DNA of 33,047 nucleotides from Gemmatimonadota bacterium (GCA_022826025.1 JAJDVR010000262.1:1-33047), one strand, 5' to 3'; positions 24,533-32,986 are shown, counted from the stretch's first letter. Translations and numbers: made by a program. The notes: generated by a model not told the origin, from the letters alone.

Positions 24533-26227
24533 ATGCTGATCGAACTGCGTATACGCGACTACGCGGTCATCGATGACCTGACGCTGGACGGAGCGCCGGG
24601 CCTGAACGCCCTGTCGGGCGAGACCGGGTCCGGCAAGTCCCTGGTGGCGAAGGCGCTCTCCTGCCTGCTGGGGGAACGGGCCTCTCCCGGGGTGGTCCGG
24701 GTTGGCGCCCCGCGGGCCATGATCGAGGCCGCCTTCGACATCGAGGACTGCGAGCCGGTCCGCGAGAAGCTCGAGGAGCTGGGTCTGGGAGCGGGCGGCG
24801 ATGTGCTGGTGCTGCGGCGGGAAGTGGCGCGCCGGGGGCGCAACCGCGCCTGGGTGAACGATTCGTCCGCCACGGTGGGGCTCCTGCGGGAACTGGGCCG
24901 CCACCTGGTCGACCTGCACGGGCAGCATGAGCACCAGAGCCTGCTCCGGCCGGCCGAACAGGCCAGACTGCTGGATTCCCTGGCGCGCGCGACCGGCCGG
25001 GCGAGCGCCGTCAGCGCGTTGTGCGGCGAGCTGAAAGCTCTGGAGCGGGAGCGGGAGCAGCTGGAAGCGAGGGTCCGGGAGCTCGAGGCGCGCGCCGACT
25101 TCATCCGCTTCCAGCTCGGCGAAATCGAAGGCGCCGCGCTCCAGGACGGGGAGGACACGGCGCTCGAGACGGAGGCGACCCGGCTCGAACACGCGGACGA
25201 GCTGGCGCGCAACGCGGCGGGCGCCTACGAGGAGCTCTACGCGGGTGACGCCGCCGTCACGGTGCGCATTCGGGCGGTCCAGGCCGCGCTCGCCGACATC
25301 ATCCGCCTGGACGGCTCGCTGGGCGAGGCCTCGGAGTTGCTGGAGCAGTCCTACCAGGCGGCCAGCGAGGCGGGCCGTTTCCTGGGGGACTACGCGAGCT
25401 CGCTGGAGCACGATCCACGCCGGCTGGAGGAGGTCAGGGCGCGCCTCGACCGCATCTTCCGGCTGAAGCGCAAGTACGGACCCGCGCTGGAGGACGTGCT
25501 CGAAAACGCGCGCCGGCTGGCGGCACAGCTCGAGGAGATCGAGACCGGCTCGTTCGACATCGCCACTCTGGAGCGGCGCATCCAGCAGACCAGGGCCCGT
25601 CTGGAGCGGGAGGCTGCAGCCCTCAGCGAGGCGCGGTGTAACGCAGCGCGTAAACTTGAGAGCCGGGTTACATCGCTGTTCCCGGAGCTGGGGCTCGAGG
25701 GGGGCAGCTTCTCGGTGGCGCTCGCCCCGCTGGCGGAAGTTGGGCCGGGGGGCGCGGAGCGGGTGGAGTTCCTGGCTTCGCTCAACCCCGGGTTTCCGCC
25801 CGCGCCCCTCGGCCGCATCGCCAGCGGCGGGGAGCTGTCGAGGGTGATGCTCGCCCTCAAGTCGATTCTGGGCGCCGCGGACCGGGTTCCGACGCTGGTG
25901 TTCGACGAGATCGACTCCGGGGTCGGGGGCGAGATCGCCAACGCGGTCGGCGCCCGGCTGCAGGAGACCGGGCGAGCCCATCAGGTGCTCGCCATCACCC
26001 ACCTCGCCCAGATCGCGTCGCGCGCGAGCCATCATCTGCTGGTCGAGAAGCGGCTCTCACCGGATGACGGCATGATTCGTACGCGCGCCTTCGTCCTCGA
26101 CGGGGACACGCGCGTTCACGAGATCGCGCGCATGCTGGGCGGCGATCCGGATTCGGCGACTTCCCGCGAGCACGCGCGCGAGTTGTTGCGCGTCGCGAGG
26201 CAGGAGGTTGCCGGGGCCGTCCTCTAG
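24533..26227 (+). CDS. recN: DNA repair protein RecN
   Basis: The 564-residue SMC-like ATPase acts in recombinational repair of double-strand breaks. The N-terminal Walker A, GETGSGKS, is at 29-36, preceded by LIELRIRDYAVIDDLTL. VDLHGQHEHQSLLRPAEQARLLD is the RecN-specific stretch. The middle is a shorter coiled coil broken by a hinge-like region. The C-terminal lobe has the ABC signature LGRIASGGELSRVMLALK, the Walker B TLVFDEIDSGVGGEIA and the His-switch ITHLAQIASRASHHLLVEK. Length and order are normal. The stop codon overlaps the stop of the convergent gene on the minus strand. Confidence 0.96.
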   Translation: MLIELRIRDYAVIDDLTLDGAPGLNALSGETGSGKSLVAKALSCLLGERASPGVVRVGAPRAMIEAAFDIEDCEPVREKLEELGLGAGGDVLVLRREVARRGRNRAWVNDSSATVGLLRELGRHLVDLHGQHEHQSLLRPAEQARLLDSLARATGRASAVSALCGELKALEREREQLEARVRELEARADFIRFQLGEIEGAALQDGEDTALETEATRLEHADELARNAAGAYEELYAGDAAVTVRIRAVQAALADIIRLDGSLGEASELLEQSYQAASEAGRFLGDYASSLEHDPRRLEEVRARLDRIFRLKRKYGPALEDVLENARRLAAQLEEIETGSFDIATLERRIQQTRARLEREAAALSEARCNAARKLESRVTSLFPELGLEGGSFSVALAPLAEVGPGGAERVEFLASLNPGFPPAPLGRIASGGELSRVMLALKSILGAADRVPTLVFDEIDSGVGGEIANAVGARLQETGRAHQVLAITHLAQIASRASHHLLVEKRLSPDDGMIRTRAFVLDGDTRVHEIARMLGGDPDSATSREHARELLRVARQEVAGAVL

Positions 26228-27990
26228 CGGCCCGGACGGGTCCCTTCCGGCACTGGACCGGACTCATCCGGGGACTGCCGGCCTCCGCCCCACAGCCTCC
26301 AGAACAAACTCGCCCCGAAGCGCACCCTTCCCGTCTTTGGCGTCCGGCCCCCGGTCCCGCTGCGCGCGGCTTCCCAGCCGAAGCGGGCCACAACCGGGAA
26401 ACCGCCTCCCAGGAAGCTGGAATACCGGACGTCCACCCCCATCGACCGAACTTCGGCGTCCGTCTCCAGCGAAAGCGCCGCCAGGTCTCGCGCGTCGCCC
26501 GCGAAGCTGTCCGCCCCGCGGCTGAAGGACCGGTACACGAAGCCGACCGCGAGCTCGGGCGTCAGCAGCAGTTGCGGGGTGATCGCGTACTCCAGGTAGT
26601 TGCCCGGCTGCCACTGCACGGTCGCCAGGGGCGGACGCGGGGCGAAGCCCATGTCGGGCGGACCGACGCGCCGGCGAACGTATGCGGGGGAGGCGATGCC
26701 GTAGCGCACATCGAAGGTCAGCCCCACGCGCCGCGCCCAGTCGACGCCGCCGAAGGCGCGCACCTCGATGTCCATCTGCCCCTCCGCGACCTCCATGTCC
26801 AGGAACTCGCGGATGGTGTCCTGCGGGCTGCCGGTTCCCAGACGGAGCGTGCCGGCAACGCCCAGCCGGACCCCGAAACCGCCGCCGGAGTCCTGGCCGG
26901 GAGCGACGACGGAGTCGGCCGCCTCTCCCGATCCCGGGAGGTCCGACGGACCCGGTGTCACGTTCAGGAGCTGAAGGGCCGCGCTGACCTCCAGGTCCCC
27001 CGGTTCCCAGAGGGCGTCCATGTCCTCAACGGGAAGACCGGTCGTGCCGAACACCGGAGCCACGACCAGCGAATCGAAGCCGGCCCGGTCGAGAGGGGTA
27101 CCGAGAGGGAGCGGGGTCGTAAAGCTGGTCACGCCGATGTCGGACAAGCCAATCCGCACGGCTTCCAGGCGGTCGGTGAGATCCTGGCCTGCGGCGGAAC
27201 CCTCCAGGGGGAAGAAGACCGCCTCTCCGAACAGCGTGCCGAGGGATCCCAGCAAGGCGTCGCCCTCCGCGAGTAGAGCGTGGCCCGCCCGGCATTCCGG
27301 GGTGCTGTCGTCCATCGCGCACAGGCTGGAGATGATGGTGCGCGCCTCGGCAAGGGCACTCCCGTATTGGTCCATGAACGGAGACCTTTCGGACGCGGGG
27401 GGCGCCAGACCGGCGTTCGCCTCCCCGGTCGTGTAGACCAGCTCCGAGTCGAGCTTTCGCTGCACCATGGGCAGCGACGCCCCCACCGTCAGCCAGCGGA
27501 ACACTCCCAGCCGGAACCCGAGGGGCACGCGCCGGATGTGGGCCGCGAGCAGGTGGTTGGTGCTCCCCAGGTTGAATCGGTAGCCGGGATTCCCGAACAG
27601 GGTCCGGAGGCGAGCCTCGGTGAGCGCGGCTCCGGGCAGCCGATCCGATCCCAGCGCGTTGCTGCTCAGGTTCCACCCCAGCGGCTCCACCTCCTCGACC
27701 AGGGATCCCCCTTCGGACCGCAGGCCGAAGCGCTCGCTCCAGGTGACGTAGTTGGCGTCGATGTCCAGCCGCAGATGGCCCGAAGGGACCATCGGTCCGC
27801 CGACAAGCTGTCCACTGGCTGCCCCGGGCAGCAGCAGGGCCGGAAGCAGCACCGGCAGCCGGCGCAGGAGAGGCGTAATCCCGGGCCGCGTGGAGTGCCC
27901 GCGAGAGGGGTGGGGCAAGGGGAAGCGGGGGGAAGATGGTGCGCGCGGGCCGGGCGCCGGCTCCCGGCGAGAACGTGCAAAGGTAGTCAC
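26224..27990 (-). CDS. putative outer-membrane beta-barrel protein
   Basis: I do not recognise the family. The best start I can see is the GTG at 27990, giving 588 residues; the frame stays open further upstream but would run into the tRNA genes. No clear ribosome site is visible, so the start is uncertain. Residues about 40-62 (PLLRRLPVLLPALLLPGAASGQ) form a signal peptide after an unusually long Arg/Pro-rich N-terminus. The mature part has alternating amphipathic stretches (HLRLDIDANYVTWSERFGL, RVPLGFRLGVFRWLTVGASLP, VGLTFDVRYGIAS, YLEYAITPQLLLTPELAVGFVYRSF, VDVRYSSFLGGGFPVVARFGW, RVRFGASLFWRLW). The final such strand is followed by a short hydrophilic tail. This pattern fits an outer-membrane barrel with a large Ser/Thr-rich extracellular or periplasmic insert in the middle. 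Cargo or partner unknown. Confidence 0.7.
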   Translation of the reverse strand: MTTFARSRREPAPGPRAPSSPRFPLPHPSRGHSTRPGITPLLRRLPVLLPALLLPGAASGQLVGGPMVPSGHLRLDIDANYVTWSERFGLRSEGGSLVEEVEPLGWNLSSNALGSDRLPGAALTEARLRTLFGNPGYRFNLGSTNHLLAAHIRRVPLGFRLGVFRWLTVGASLPMVQRKLDSELVYTTGEANAGLAPPASERSPFMDQYGSALAEARTIISSLCAMDDSTPECRAGHALLAEGDALLGSLGTLFGEAVFFPLEGSAAGQDLTDRLEAVRIGLSDIGVTSFTTPLPLGTPLDRAGFDSLVVAPVFGTTGLPVEDMDALWEPGDLEVSAALQLLNVTPGPSDLPGSGEAADSVVAPGQDSGGGFGVRLGVAGTLRLGTGSPQDTIREFLDMEVAEGQMDIEVRAFGGVDWARRVGLTFDVRYGIASPAYVRRRVGPPDMGFAPRPPLATVQWQPGNYLEYAITPQLLLTPELAVGFVYRSFSRGADSFAGDARDLAALSLETDAEVRSMGVDVRYSSFLGGGFPVVARFGWEAARSGTGGRTPKTGRVRFGASLFWRLWGGGRQSPDESGPVPEGTRPGR

Positions 27991-28023
27991 GCGCCGGAGC
28001 GGGGAAAACCATCGCGCGGGTGG

Positions 28024-28052
28024 TTGACACCCATGGTGGCTGTTTCTAACCT
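28024..28052 (+). promoter_or_regulatory. sigma-70-type promoter of the tRNA-Gly gene
   Basis: A perfect -35 TTGACA (28024-28029) and a -10 TAACCT (28047-28052) are separated by exactly 17 bases. The tRNA-Gly 5' end follows 15 bases later, a normal short leader for a stable RNA. This is the best promoter in the window. Confidence 0.8.
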
Positions 28053-28067
28053 CATGATGCTTCATCT

Positions 28068-28140
<73 letters not shown>

Positions 28141-28154
28141 CTTGCAAAGCCGGT

Positions 28155-28188
28155 ATGGGGAGCGCGCTCGTCGGCTCCCCATTCTTTT
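28155..28188 (+). terminator. terminator-like hairpin between the two tRNA genes
   Basis: ATGGGGAGC (28155-28163) pairs perfectly with GCTCCCCAT (28174-28182) in a 9-bp stem with a 10-base loop, followed by TCTTTT (28183-28188). The T-tract ends exactly at the first base of tRNA-Cys. It has the form of an intrinsic terminator for tRNA-Gly, but could also be a spacer hairpin removed during tRNA processing. Confidence 0.7.
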
Positions 28189-28259
28189 GGCGCCGTGGCC
28201 AAGTGGTAAGGCAGAGGACTGCAAATCCTCGATCGTCGGTTCGATTCCGACCGGCGCCT
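28189..28259 (+). tRNA. tRNA-Cys (anticodon GCA)
   Basis: The 71-base sequence folds into a cloverleaf. The acceptor stem is GGCGCCG/CGGCGCC, with a short D arm (GCC/GGC), an anticodon arm GAGGA-CTGCAAA-TCCTC and a T arm GTCGG-TTCGATT-CCGAC. The discriminator base is T; U at this position (U73) is an identity element of cysteine tRNAs. CCA is not encoded. It lies 48 bases after tRNA-Gly with no separate promoter that I can recognise. Confidence 0.97.
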
Positions 28260-28570
28260 CTGCGGGGCAGCGCCGGTTGCTCGCCGGTCCGGGCGCGCGT
28301 CTCCGGCGGGAGATCGCGCCTTCCCGCGCCGACCCGTCTCCAACCAGGCGCGGCGGGGAGGCGGCGCTCCCATCGCTGGTGACACTCCTCGTGCGGCGCA
28401 CAGCTTCCTTGTATACGGAATCCCCGGGACATGTTCGCCGCACCACCGCGCGGCGGGAGCAGGCGCGGGCGTCCGGGCGCTCCCGTCCTCGCCCGCGAGC
28501 GTCCGGCCGGGACGGTGTACGCCGGTCGGGAGGTTCCCGGGGGGCTCGGGCGAGGGCCTCAGGGTTACGG
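28260..28570. other. gap between tRNA-Cys and the cupredoxin-like gene
   Basis: These 311 bases contain no supported gene. TATACG at 28412-28417 (within TTGTATACGG) is the only -10-like element upstream of the cupredoxin-like gene, without a good -35. The reading frame of the downstream gene is open through this region, but with no ATG, and its composition is low-complexity Arg/Gly-rich. Confidence 0.3.
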
Positions 28571-28996
28571 GTGCTCGTTGCCGCATGCTTCGCTGCCGGG
28601 GGATGCGAGGTGCCGGACGAAGATCAACCGGCTCCGCCGGCCGAGACTCCGCCGTCCCTCCGCGTGGACACCATGCAGGTCTTGATGGACGAATACACCA
28701 TCTCGATGCCGCTCGTCCTTCCCGCCGGACCACACCCGGTGCGCTTCGTGAACGCGGGGTTCGAAGAGCACAACATCTACTTTCGCCGGATGGAAGACAC
28801 CCTCGCGGCCTGGGTGCTGGAGCGGCGCCTGAACCCAGGCGAGCGCCGGGTGGTGACCGTCGAGCTCGAGCCGGGCGCCTATATGGCGATCTGCGACTTT
28901 TCCGGGCATGACGGCCGGGGGATGTTCACCGACTTCATGGTAGCGCCGCCTGCCGATTCGCCGGAGCAGCCGGACTCGGTGGCCCCTGCCACCTGA
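28571..28996 (+). CDS. cupredoxin-like lipoprotein
   Basis: The product has about 141 residues from the GTG at 28571, which follows AGGG by six bases; the frame is open upstream, and this start leaves a very short signal without a basic residue, so the true start may be earlier. A lipobox-like AAGGC (Cys12) and a Pro/Glu-rich linker precede the domain. Residues 34-124 resemble the plastocyanin/azurin fold (TISMPLVLPAGPHPVRFVNAGFEEHN, LNPGERRVVTVELEPGAYMAICDFSGHDGRGM). His67, Cys108, His113 and Met118 are spaced as a type 1 copper site (H...C-x4-H-x4-M), so electron transfer or copper binding in the periplasm is a reasonable inference. Similar proteins without copper exist. It converges with the LRR-protease gene, whose stop is 27 bases away. 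Confidence 0.7.
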   Translation: MLVAACFAAGGCEVPDEDQPAPPAETPPSLRVDTMQVLMDEYTISMPLVLPAGPHPVRFVNAGFEEHNIYFRRMEDTLAAWVLERRLNPGERRVVTVELEPGAYMAICDFSGHDGRGMFTDFMVAPPADSPEQPDSVAPAT

Positions 28997-29023
28997 GCCC
29001 CTCCGCGCCGGAGCCGCGCATCG

Positions 29024-32000
29024 TCAGCGCCTCCACGCTTCCGCCCCAGGCAGCCCCAGGCTGAGCAACACCTCCATACCGGGTTCGGCGACGCGGCCCG
29101 CCCCGTCCATGGCGGCTTGTGCGACGGGCGGCAGCCGGCGCAGGATTCCACGCACCTGGCCGGTCCGCGGATTGCGCAGGATGGCCATCGGCCGCACCGA
29201 CTGGTCGTTCAGTGTGTCGGAGCCGCCGGGGCCGGCGAGCGTGATCTCGGCCAGGCTCCCGGCCCACCCGTCCTGCGCTGGAAGCATGATCGCGAAGGAA
29301 GGCCTGCCGTCGCCATCGGCCGGCACCGGCATGTCGAAACCCAGCGAAAACAGCCTGCGGCCACGCGTGTCGACGCCCGTGATCCGGTACTCGCTGCCCG
29401 GCTGCGGGACGCTCGCGGGCGCCTCCAGCACGAACGCCGGTTCCAGGAATGGCTTGCCTTCCGGATCGACGCCCCCCCAGAGCAGGATCGAGCGGCCGGA
29501 CACCACGGAACGGGTTGCGCGCGCCGCTTCGTCACGGATCCGGAAACGCAGCGCGTTGGTGAAGTAGTAGTCGCTGACCCAGGGCGGCTCGCAGTACGAC
29601 ATCAGGTCGTGCCGGCCGGGCGCCACCAGCCTTCCGCGGCGGAAGTCGTAGCCCCAGGCGCCGATCGATCCGTCCAGCTCGGGGAACGAGGGATCCGTGC
29701 CGCCGGCGCCTCCGCAGGGAGCGTGATGGAGATTCATGTTGTGCCCCAGCTCGTGCGCGATGATTCGCGAGTCGGGCAGCGAGAAGCTGACGTGGCCAGG
29801 GACGTTCGCGAGGCCACGGGCGACGGTGGTGCGCCCACCGATCGTGCCCATGTAGTGGCCCATCGCTCCTTCCATGGCCCAGATGGCGACGGTCTCCCGG
29901 AACAGGTCGTAGGCGTTGCTGGACGAAATCAGCACCGGCTCGTGGGCGGTCACATCGAGTTCCCCGACCGGGAGCAGGGTTCGGGTGTCATGGAGCAGTT
30001 CGTGCCCGCCCGGGTCCTCCGCCATGGCGGAGGTCAGTGTCAGGATGGAGGAATCGGGCGTCTCCTCCACCAGGAAGGGCACCAGGGTGAGGTCCAGCAC
30101 CGGCATCGCGCGCACGTCCAACGCGGTGTAGCCCTCCGCGGGAATACGCCCGACTACGCCCAACGTCGGGTCCAGTACGCCCTCGGGGTCGACTTCGAGA
30201 ACCATCTCGAGGCCCGGCTGGATGACTTCCCCGGGGATTTCGGCGTTGGCCGAGGCCGCCAGGTCACCCTCGTCCACGTCGGTCGGGATGGCCACCGGGG
30301 AGGATGCGATGTCCGCCACGTACGTCTCGACACCGTCGAGACGGAACCTCGCCCGCACGGGGGGCATGCTCGCGCCGCCGGGGCGCGCGGCGGTGACGAA
30401 CACTCTGAGGAGCGCGGGGCGGCCGGCGACCAGCGGGACGGGGTATGAACGCGACTGCACCGCCTGAGTCAGGTATGCCGACGCGGGCTTGCTGTCCGGG
30501 CACGGGATCACCCGCCGCTTGGGGATGGTCCCCAGCCACTGCCGGAAGGCCTCGCCGGAGGGCGCGCAAAGGTCGGTCCCTCCTGCCGCGAACAGGTCCA
30601 TGTTCAGCTCCGTGAGCTCTTCCGGGAGCGTTCCCGAGAGCCCCGCGTTGTCCGTCACGTCGAATTCACGGAGGTGGCTCATCGCTCCCATCCGGGGCGG
30701 GATCGGACCGCTCAGGTCGTTGCGGCCCAGCGACAGGCGCACCAGGCGCGCCAGTGCGCCCAGTTCGGCCGGGATCGCACCGGTGAGGGCGTTGTCTCTC
30801 AGATCCAGATCGAGTGCCGCGGTCAGGCGGCTCAGTTCGGTTGGCAGCGGGCCCGTGAGATTGTTGTCGGAAAGGGTCAGGTATCGGATGCGCGCGAGGG
30901 AGCCGAGGTCCGGGGGGATGGCGCCCGTCAGGTTGTTCCCGGCGAGAGTCGCGTAACGCAGGTTGCCGAGACTGCCGAGTTCCGGAGGCAGCGGGCCGGT
31001 GAGATCGTTGTTGGAGAGCACGAGGGACTGCAACTCCTCCAGCATTGCCAGTTCCGCGGGGATGGAGCCCGTGAGCTCGTTACTCCCAAGACCCAGCTGG
31101 CGGAGGCTCGACAGGCTCCCCAATTCCGGGGGGATCGAGCCGGTCAGGACGTTCCGGGCGAGACCCAGCGACTCCAGCGCGGCGAGGTTCGCGAGTTCCG
31201 GCGGGATCGGACCTTCCAGAGCGTTGTCGTCGAGCGCCAGGGAGTTGAGGTTGACCAGCTTGCCCAGCTCCGCGGGTATGGGTCCCGTCAGTTCGTTGCC
31301 TGCCAGCACCAGGACTCTCAGCTCGGCCAGATTGCCGAGCTGCGGCGGAATGGTCCCCGACAGGTTGCTGTTGACGACGACGAGGTTGGCGAGGTTGGGG
31401 AGGTTGCCCAGCTCCGGGGGGATGGGACCCCACAGGTTGTTGTTCCAGAGAATCAGGTCCCGCAACGCGGTGAGGTGTCCCAGTTCCGGCGGAATCGGGC
31501 CCGCGAGGCCGTTGTTCTGCAGCCGGAGCGCGGTCACCCGGCCCGCGGAATCCGTCTCGACGCCGTACCATTCGTCGAGTTCCGCTTCGGTCAGCCAGTT
31601 GCCGCGTTCGATCCAGTCGGGCCCGCCCGTTGCGTCGTAGAACGCCACGAGGACATCGCGGTCGGAGGGAGCGGCACAATTGATGCTCGTCCCCTGGTGC
31701 CACTCGATCCCGCCGAGCCAGCCTCGGAAGAAGGCGTCCGGCGGGACGCACAGCTTGGTCTCCGCGTACTGGAACCAGCGAAGCGGAAGCGCCGAGAGGG
31801 ACGGCGGCAGACGCCCGGAGAGCGCGTTTTCGGCGACCCGAAGCTCGACCAGCAGCGTCAGCTCGCCCAGGTTCTCGGGCAGGCGGCCGGTGAGCCCGTT
31901 GCCGGTCAGGTCGAGCGCCGTGACCCGGCCCAGCGCGTCCGTGGCGACTCCGTAGCGCTGAGACGCGGCGGCCCCTTCGAGCCAGCCGGTGGTGTTCGTC

Positions 32001-32986
32001 CATTGCTCGCCCCCGGATGCCAGGAAGAGCGATTCCAGCACGCGCAGGTCGGACTGGTTGCAGAACGGTCCCTGGCCTCCCCCCTTCATGGCCGAGATCC
32101 AGGCCGTGAACTCCGGAGAGCCGGGCACGCAAAGCCCACTGCGCTGGGCGAAATAGAATCGCTTCAGCCGATCGAGTTCCAGAAAGCTCCGCGGAACCGG
32201 GCCCGTCAGGCGGTTACGGTCGATTTCCAGCTGGGTGAGGTGGGCCAGGCCGCCGAGTTCCGGCGGGACGGTGCCTTCCAGGTCGTTGTTGAAGAGACCG
32301 AGAAACGACAGGTTGGACAGCTCGGCCAACTCCGCGGGAATCGGGCCGCCCAGGTGGTTGGACGCGAGCTGCAGGCGGGACAGGCGCGCGAGCCCCCCGA
32401 GTTCCCGTGGGATGGTGCCGACCAGGTTGTTCCGGTAGAGCTCCAGCTCGGTCACGTTGCCGTCGTCGTCCACCTCGATCCCGAACCAGTCGTCCAGCGG
32501 CGCGTCGCTGAGCCAGCCCAACCGGCCGTACCAGTTCGGGCCGCCGGTGGCCTCGTAGAAGAGGATGAGGATTTGCCGGTCGGAGTACGGATCGACCGTT
32601 ACGTCGACGATCTGATTGGCAGCCAGCCCCCCGGGGTCGCGGGCGGTCACGGAAACGGTGGCCGTTCCCGGTCCCGCGGCGTAAAAGGTCAGCGTGCTGT
32701 CCATTACGGACACGGAGACGACGGTGGTGTCCGAGCTCGCCGTCGTGAAGGCAAGCTGCTCGCCGTCGGGATCGCTGAAGAAGTGCGCCGCGTTCAGCGT
32801 GACCGTGTCCCAGGGCTTGAGGCTCTGGGCGGGGATTGTGCCCTCGGCTGCCGGGGGGTGGTTGGGGGTTGGGGTGGTCGGTTCCTCGTCGCCGCAGGAC
32901 ACGGCCCAAGCCAGGCCGGCGAGCGCCAGCAGGTATGGTGCGCCCCTCCGGAGGACCGTCCGGCCGCTGCGGATCGGTCCGGTCAC
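29024..32986 (-). CDS. leucine-rich-repeat lipoprotein with metzincin-like zinc protease domain
   Basis: The 1320-residue product starts at the GTG at 32986. Residues 1-31 form a lipoprotein signal (LAWAVSC, Cys31), followed by a Thr/Pro linker. Residues about 45-132 are an Ig/cadherin-like domain. Three blocks, each opened by a cap of the type LYEATGGPNWxxxxxWL (near 140, 318 and 447), carry about 19 repeats of the LxxNxLxGxIPxELGxL type: 4, 2 and 13. Residues about 835-1000 are a beta-rich linker. HELGHNMNLHH at 1078-1088 gives the HExxHxxxxxH zinc site, and HDLMSYC at 1126-1132 supplies the Met-turn, so this is a metzincin-like peptidase. Asn replaces the usual Gly at position 8. A beta-rich C-terminal region ends the protein. 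It is likely a surface-anchored protease with a binding array; the target is unknown. Confidence 0.88.
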   Translation of the reverse strand: MTGPIRSGRTVLRRGAPYLLALAGLAWAVSCGDEEPTTPTPNHPPAAEGTIPAQSLKPWDTVTLNAAHFFSDPDGEQLAFTTASSDTTVVSVSVMDSTLTFYAAGPGTATVSVTARDPGGLAANQIVDVTVDPYSDRQILILFYEATGGPNWYGRLGWLSDAPLDDWFGIEVDDDGNVTELELYRNNLVGTIPRELGGLARLSRLQLASNHLGGPIPAELAELSNLSFLGLFNNDLEGTVPPELGGLAHLTQLEIDRNRLTGPVPRSFLELDRLKRFYFAQRSGLCVPGSPEFTAWISAMKGGGQGPFCNQSDLRVLESLFLASGGEQWTNTTGWLEGAAASQRYGVATDALGRVTALDLTGNGLTGRLPENLGELTLLVELRVAENALSGRLPPSLSALPLRWFQYAETKLCVPPDAFFRGWLGGIEWHQGTSINCAAPSDRDVLVAFYDATGGPDWIERGNWLTEAELDEWYGVETDSAGRVTALRLQNNGLAGPIPPELGHLTALRDLILWNNNLWGPIPPELGNLPNLANLVVVNSNLSGTIPPQLGNLAELRVLVLAGNELTGPIPAELGKLVNLNSLALDDNALEGPIPPELANLAALESLGLARNVLTGSIPPELGSLSSLRQLGLGSNELTGSIPAELAMLEELQSLVLSNNDLTGPLPPELGSLGNLRYATLAGNNLTGAIPPDLGSLARIRYLTLSDNNLTGPLPTELSRLTAALDLDLRDNALTGAIPAELGALARLVRLSLGRNDLSGPIPPRMGAMSHLREFDVTDNAGLSGTLPEELTELNMDLFAAGGTDLCAPSGEAFRQWLGTIPKRRVIPCPDSKPASAYLTQAVQSRSYPVPLVAGRPALLRVFVTAARPGGASMPPVRARFRLDGVETYVADIASSPVAIPTDVDEGDLAASANAEIPGEVIQPGLEMVLEVDPEGVLDPTLGVVGRIPAEGYTALDVRAMPVLDLTLVPFLVEETPDSSILTLTSAMAEDPGGHELLHDTRTLLPVGELDVTAHEPVLISSSNAYDLFRETVAIWAMEGAMGHYMGTIGGRTTVARGLANVPGHVSFSLPDSRIIAHELGHNMNLHHAPCGGAGGTDPSFPELDGSIGAWGYDFRRGRLVAPGRHDLMSYCEPPWVSDYYFTNALRFRIRDEAARATRSVVSGRSILLWGGVDPEGKPFLEPAFVLEAPASVPQPGSEYRITGVDTRGRRLFSLGFDMPVPADGDGRPSFAIMLPAQDGWAGSLAEITLAGPGGSDTLNDQSVRPMAILRNPRTGQVRGILRRLPPVAQAAMDGAGRVAEPGMEVLLSLGLPGAEAWRR
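30587..31549 (-). repeat. tandem leucine-rich-repeat coding array
   Basis: Thirteen consecutive, diverged units of about 72 bases encode the third LRR block (residues about 480-800) of the large lipoprotein. The most constant stretch corresponds to GPIPPELGNL. Units differ at many third positions, so this is an old array rather than a recent expansion, though it is a plausible place for unit gain or loss by recombination. Confidence 0.85.

Noticed and set aside
28142-28570. Upstream extension of the cupredoxin-like gene through tRNA-Cys
   Set aside because: It would translate the tRNA gene and an Arg-rich low-complexity stretch. The conserved domain begins well after 28571.
29117-30448. 443-codon plus-strand open frame opposite the LRR-protease gene
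   Set aside because: It reads antisense to the metzincin domain, which has clear zinc-site motifs on the other strand.
30587-31549. Regularly spaced repeats as a CRISPR array
   Set aside because: The units are diverged, in one reading frame, without unique spacers, and encode leucine-rich repeats.
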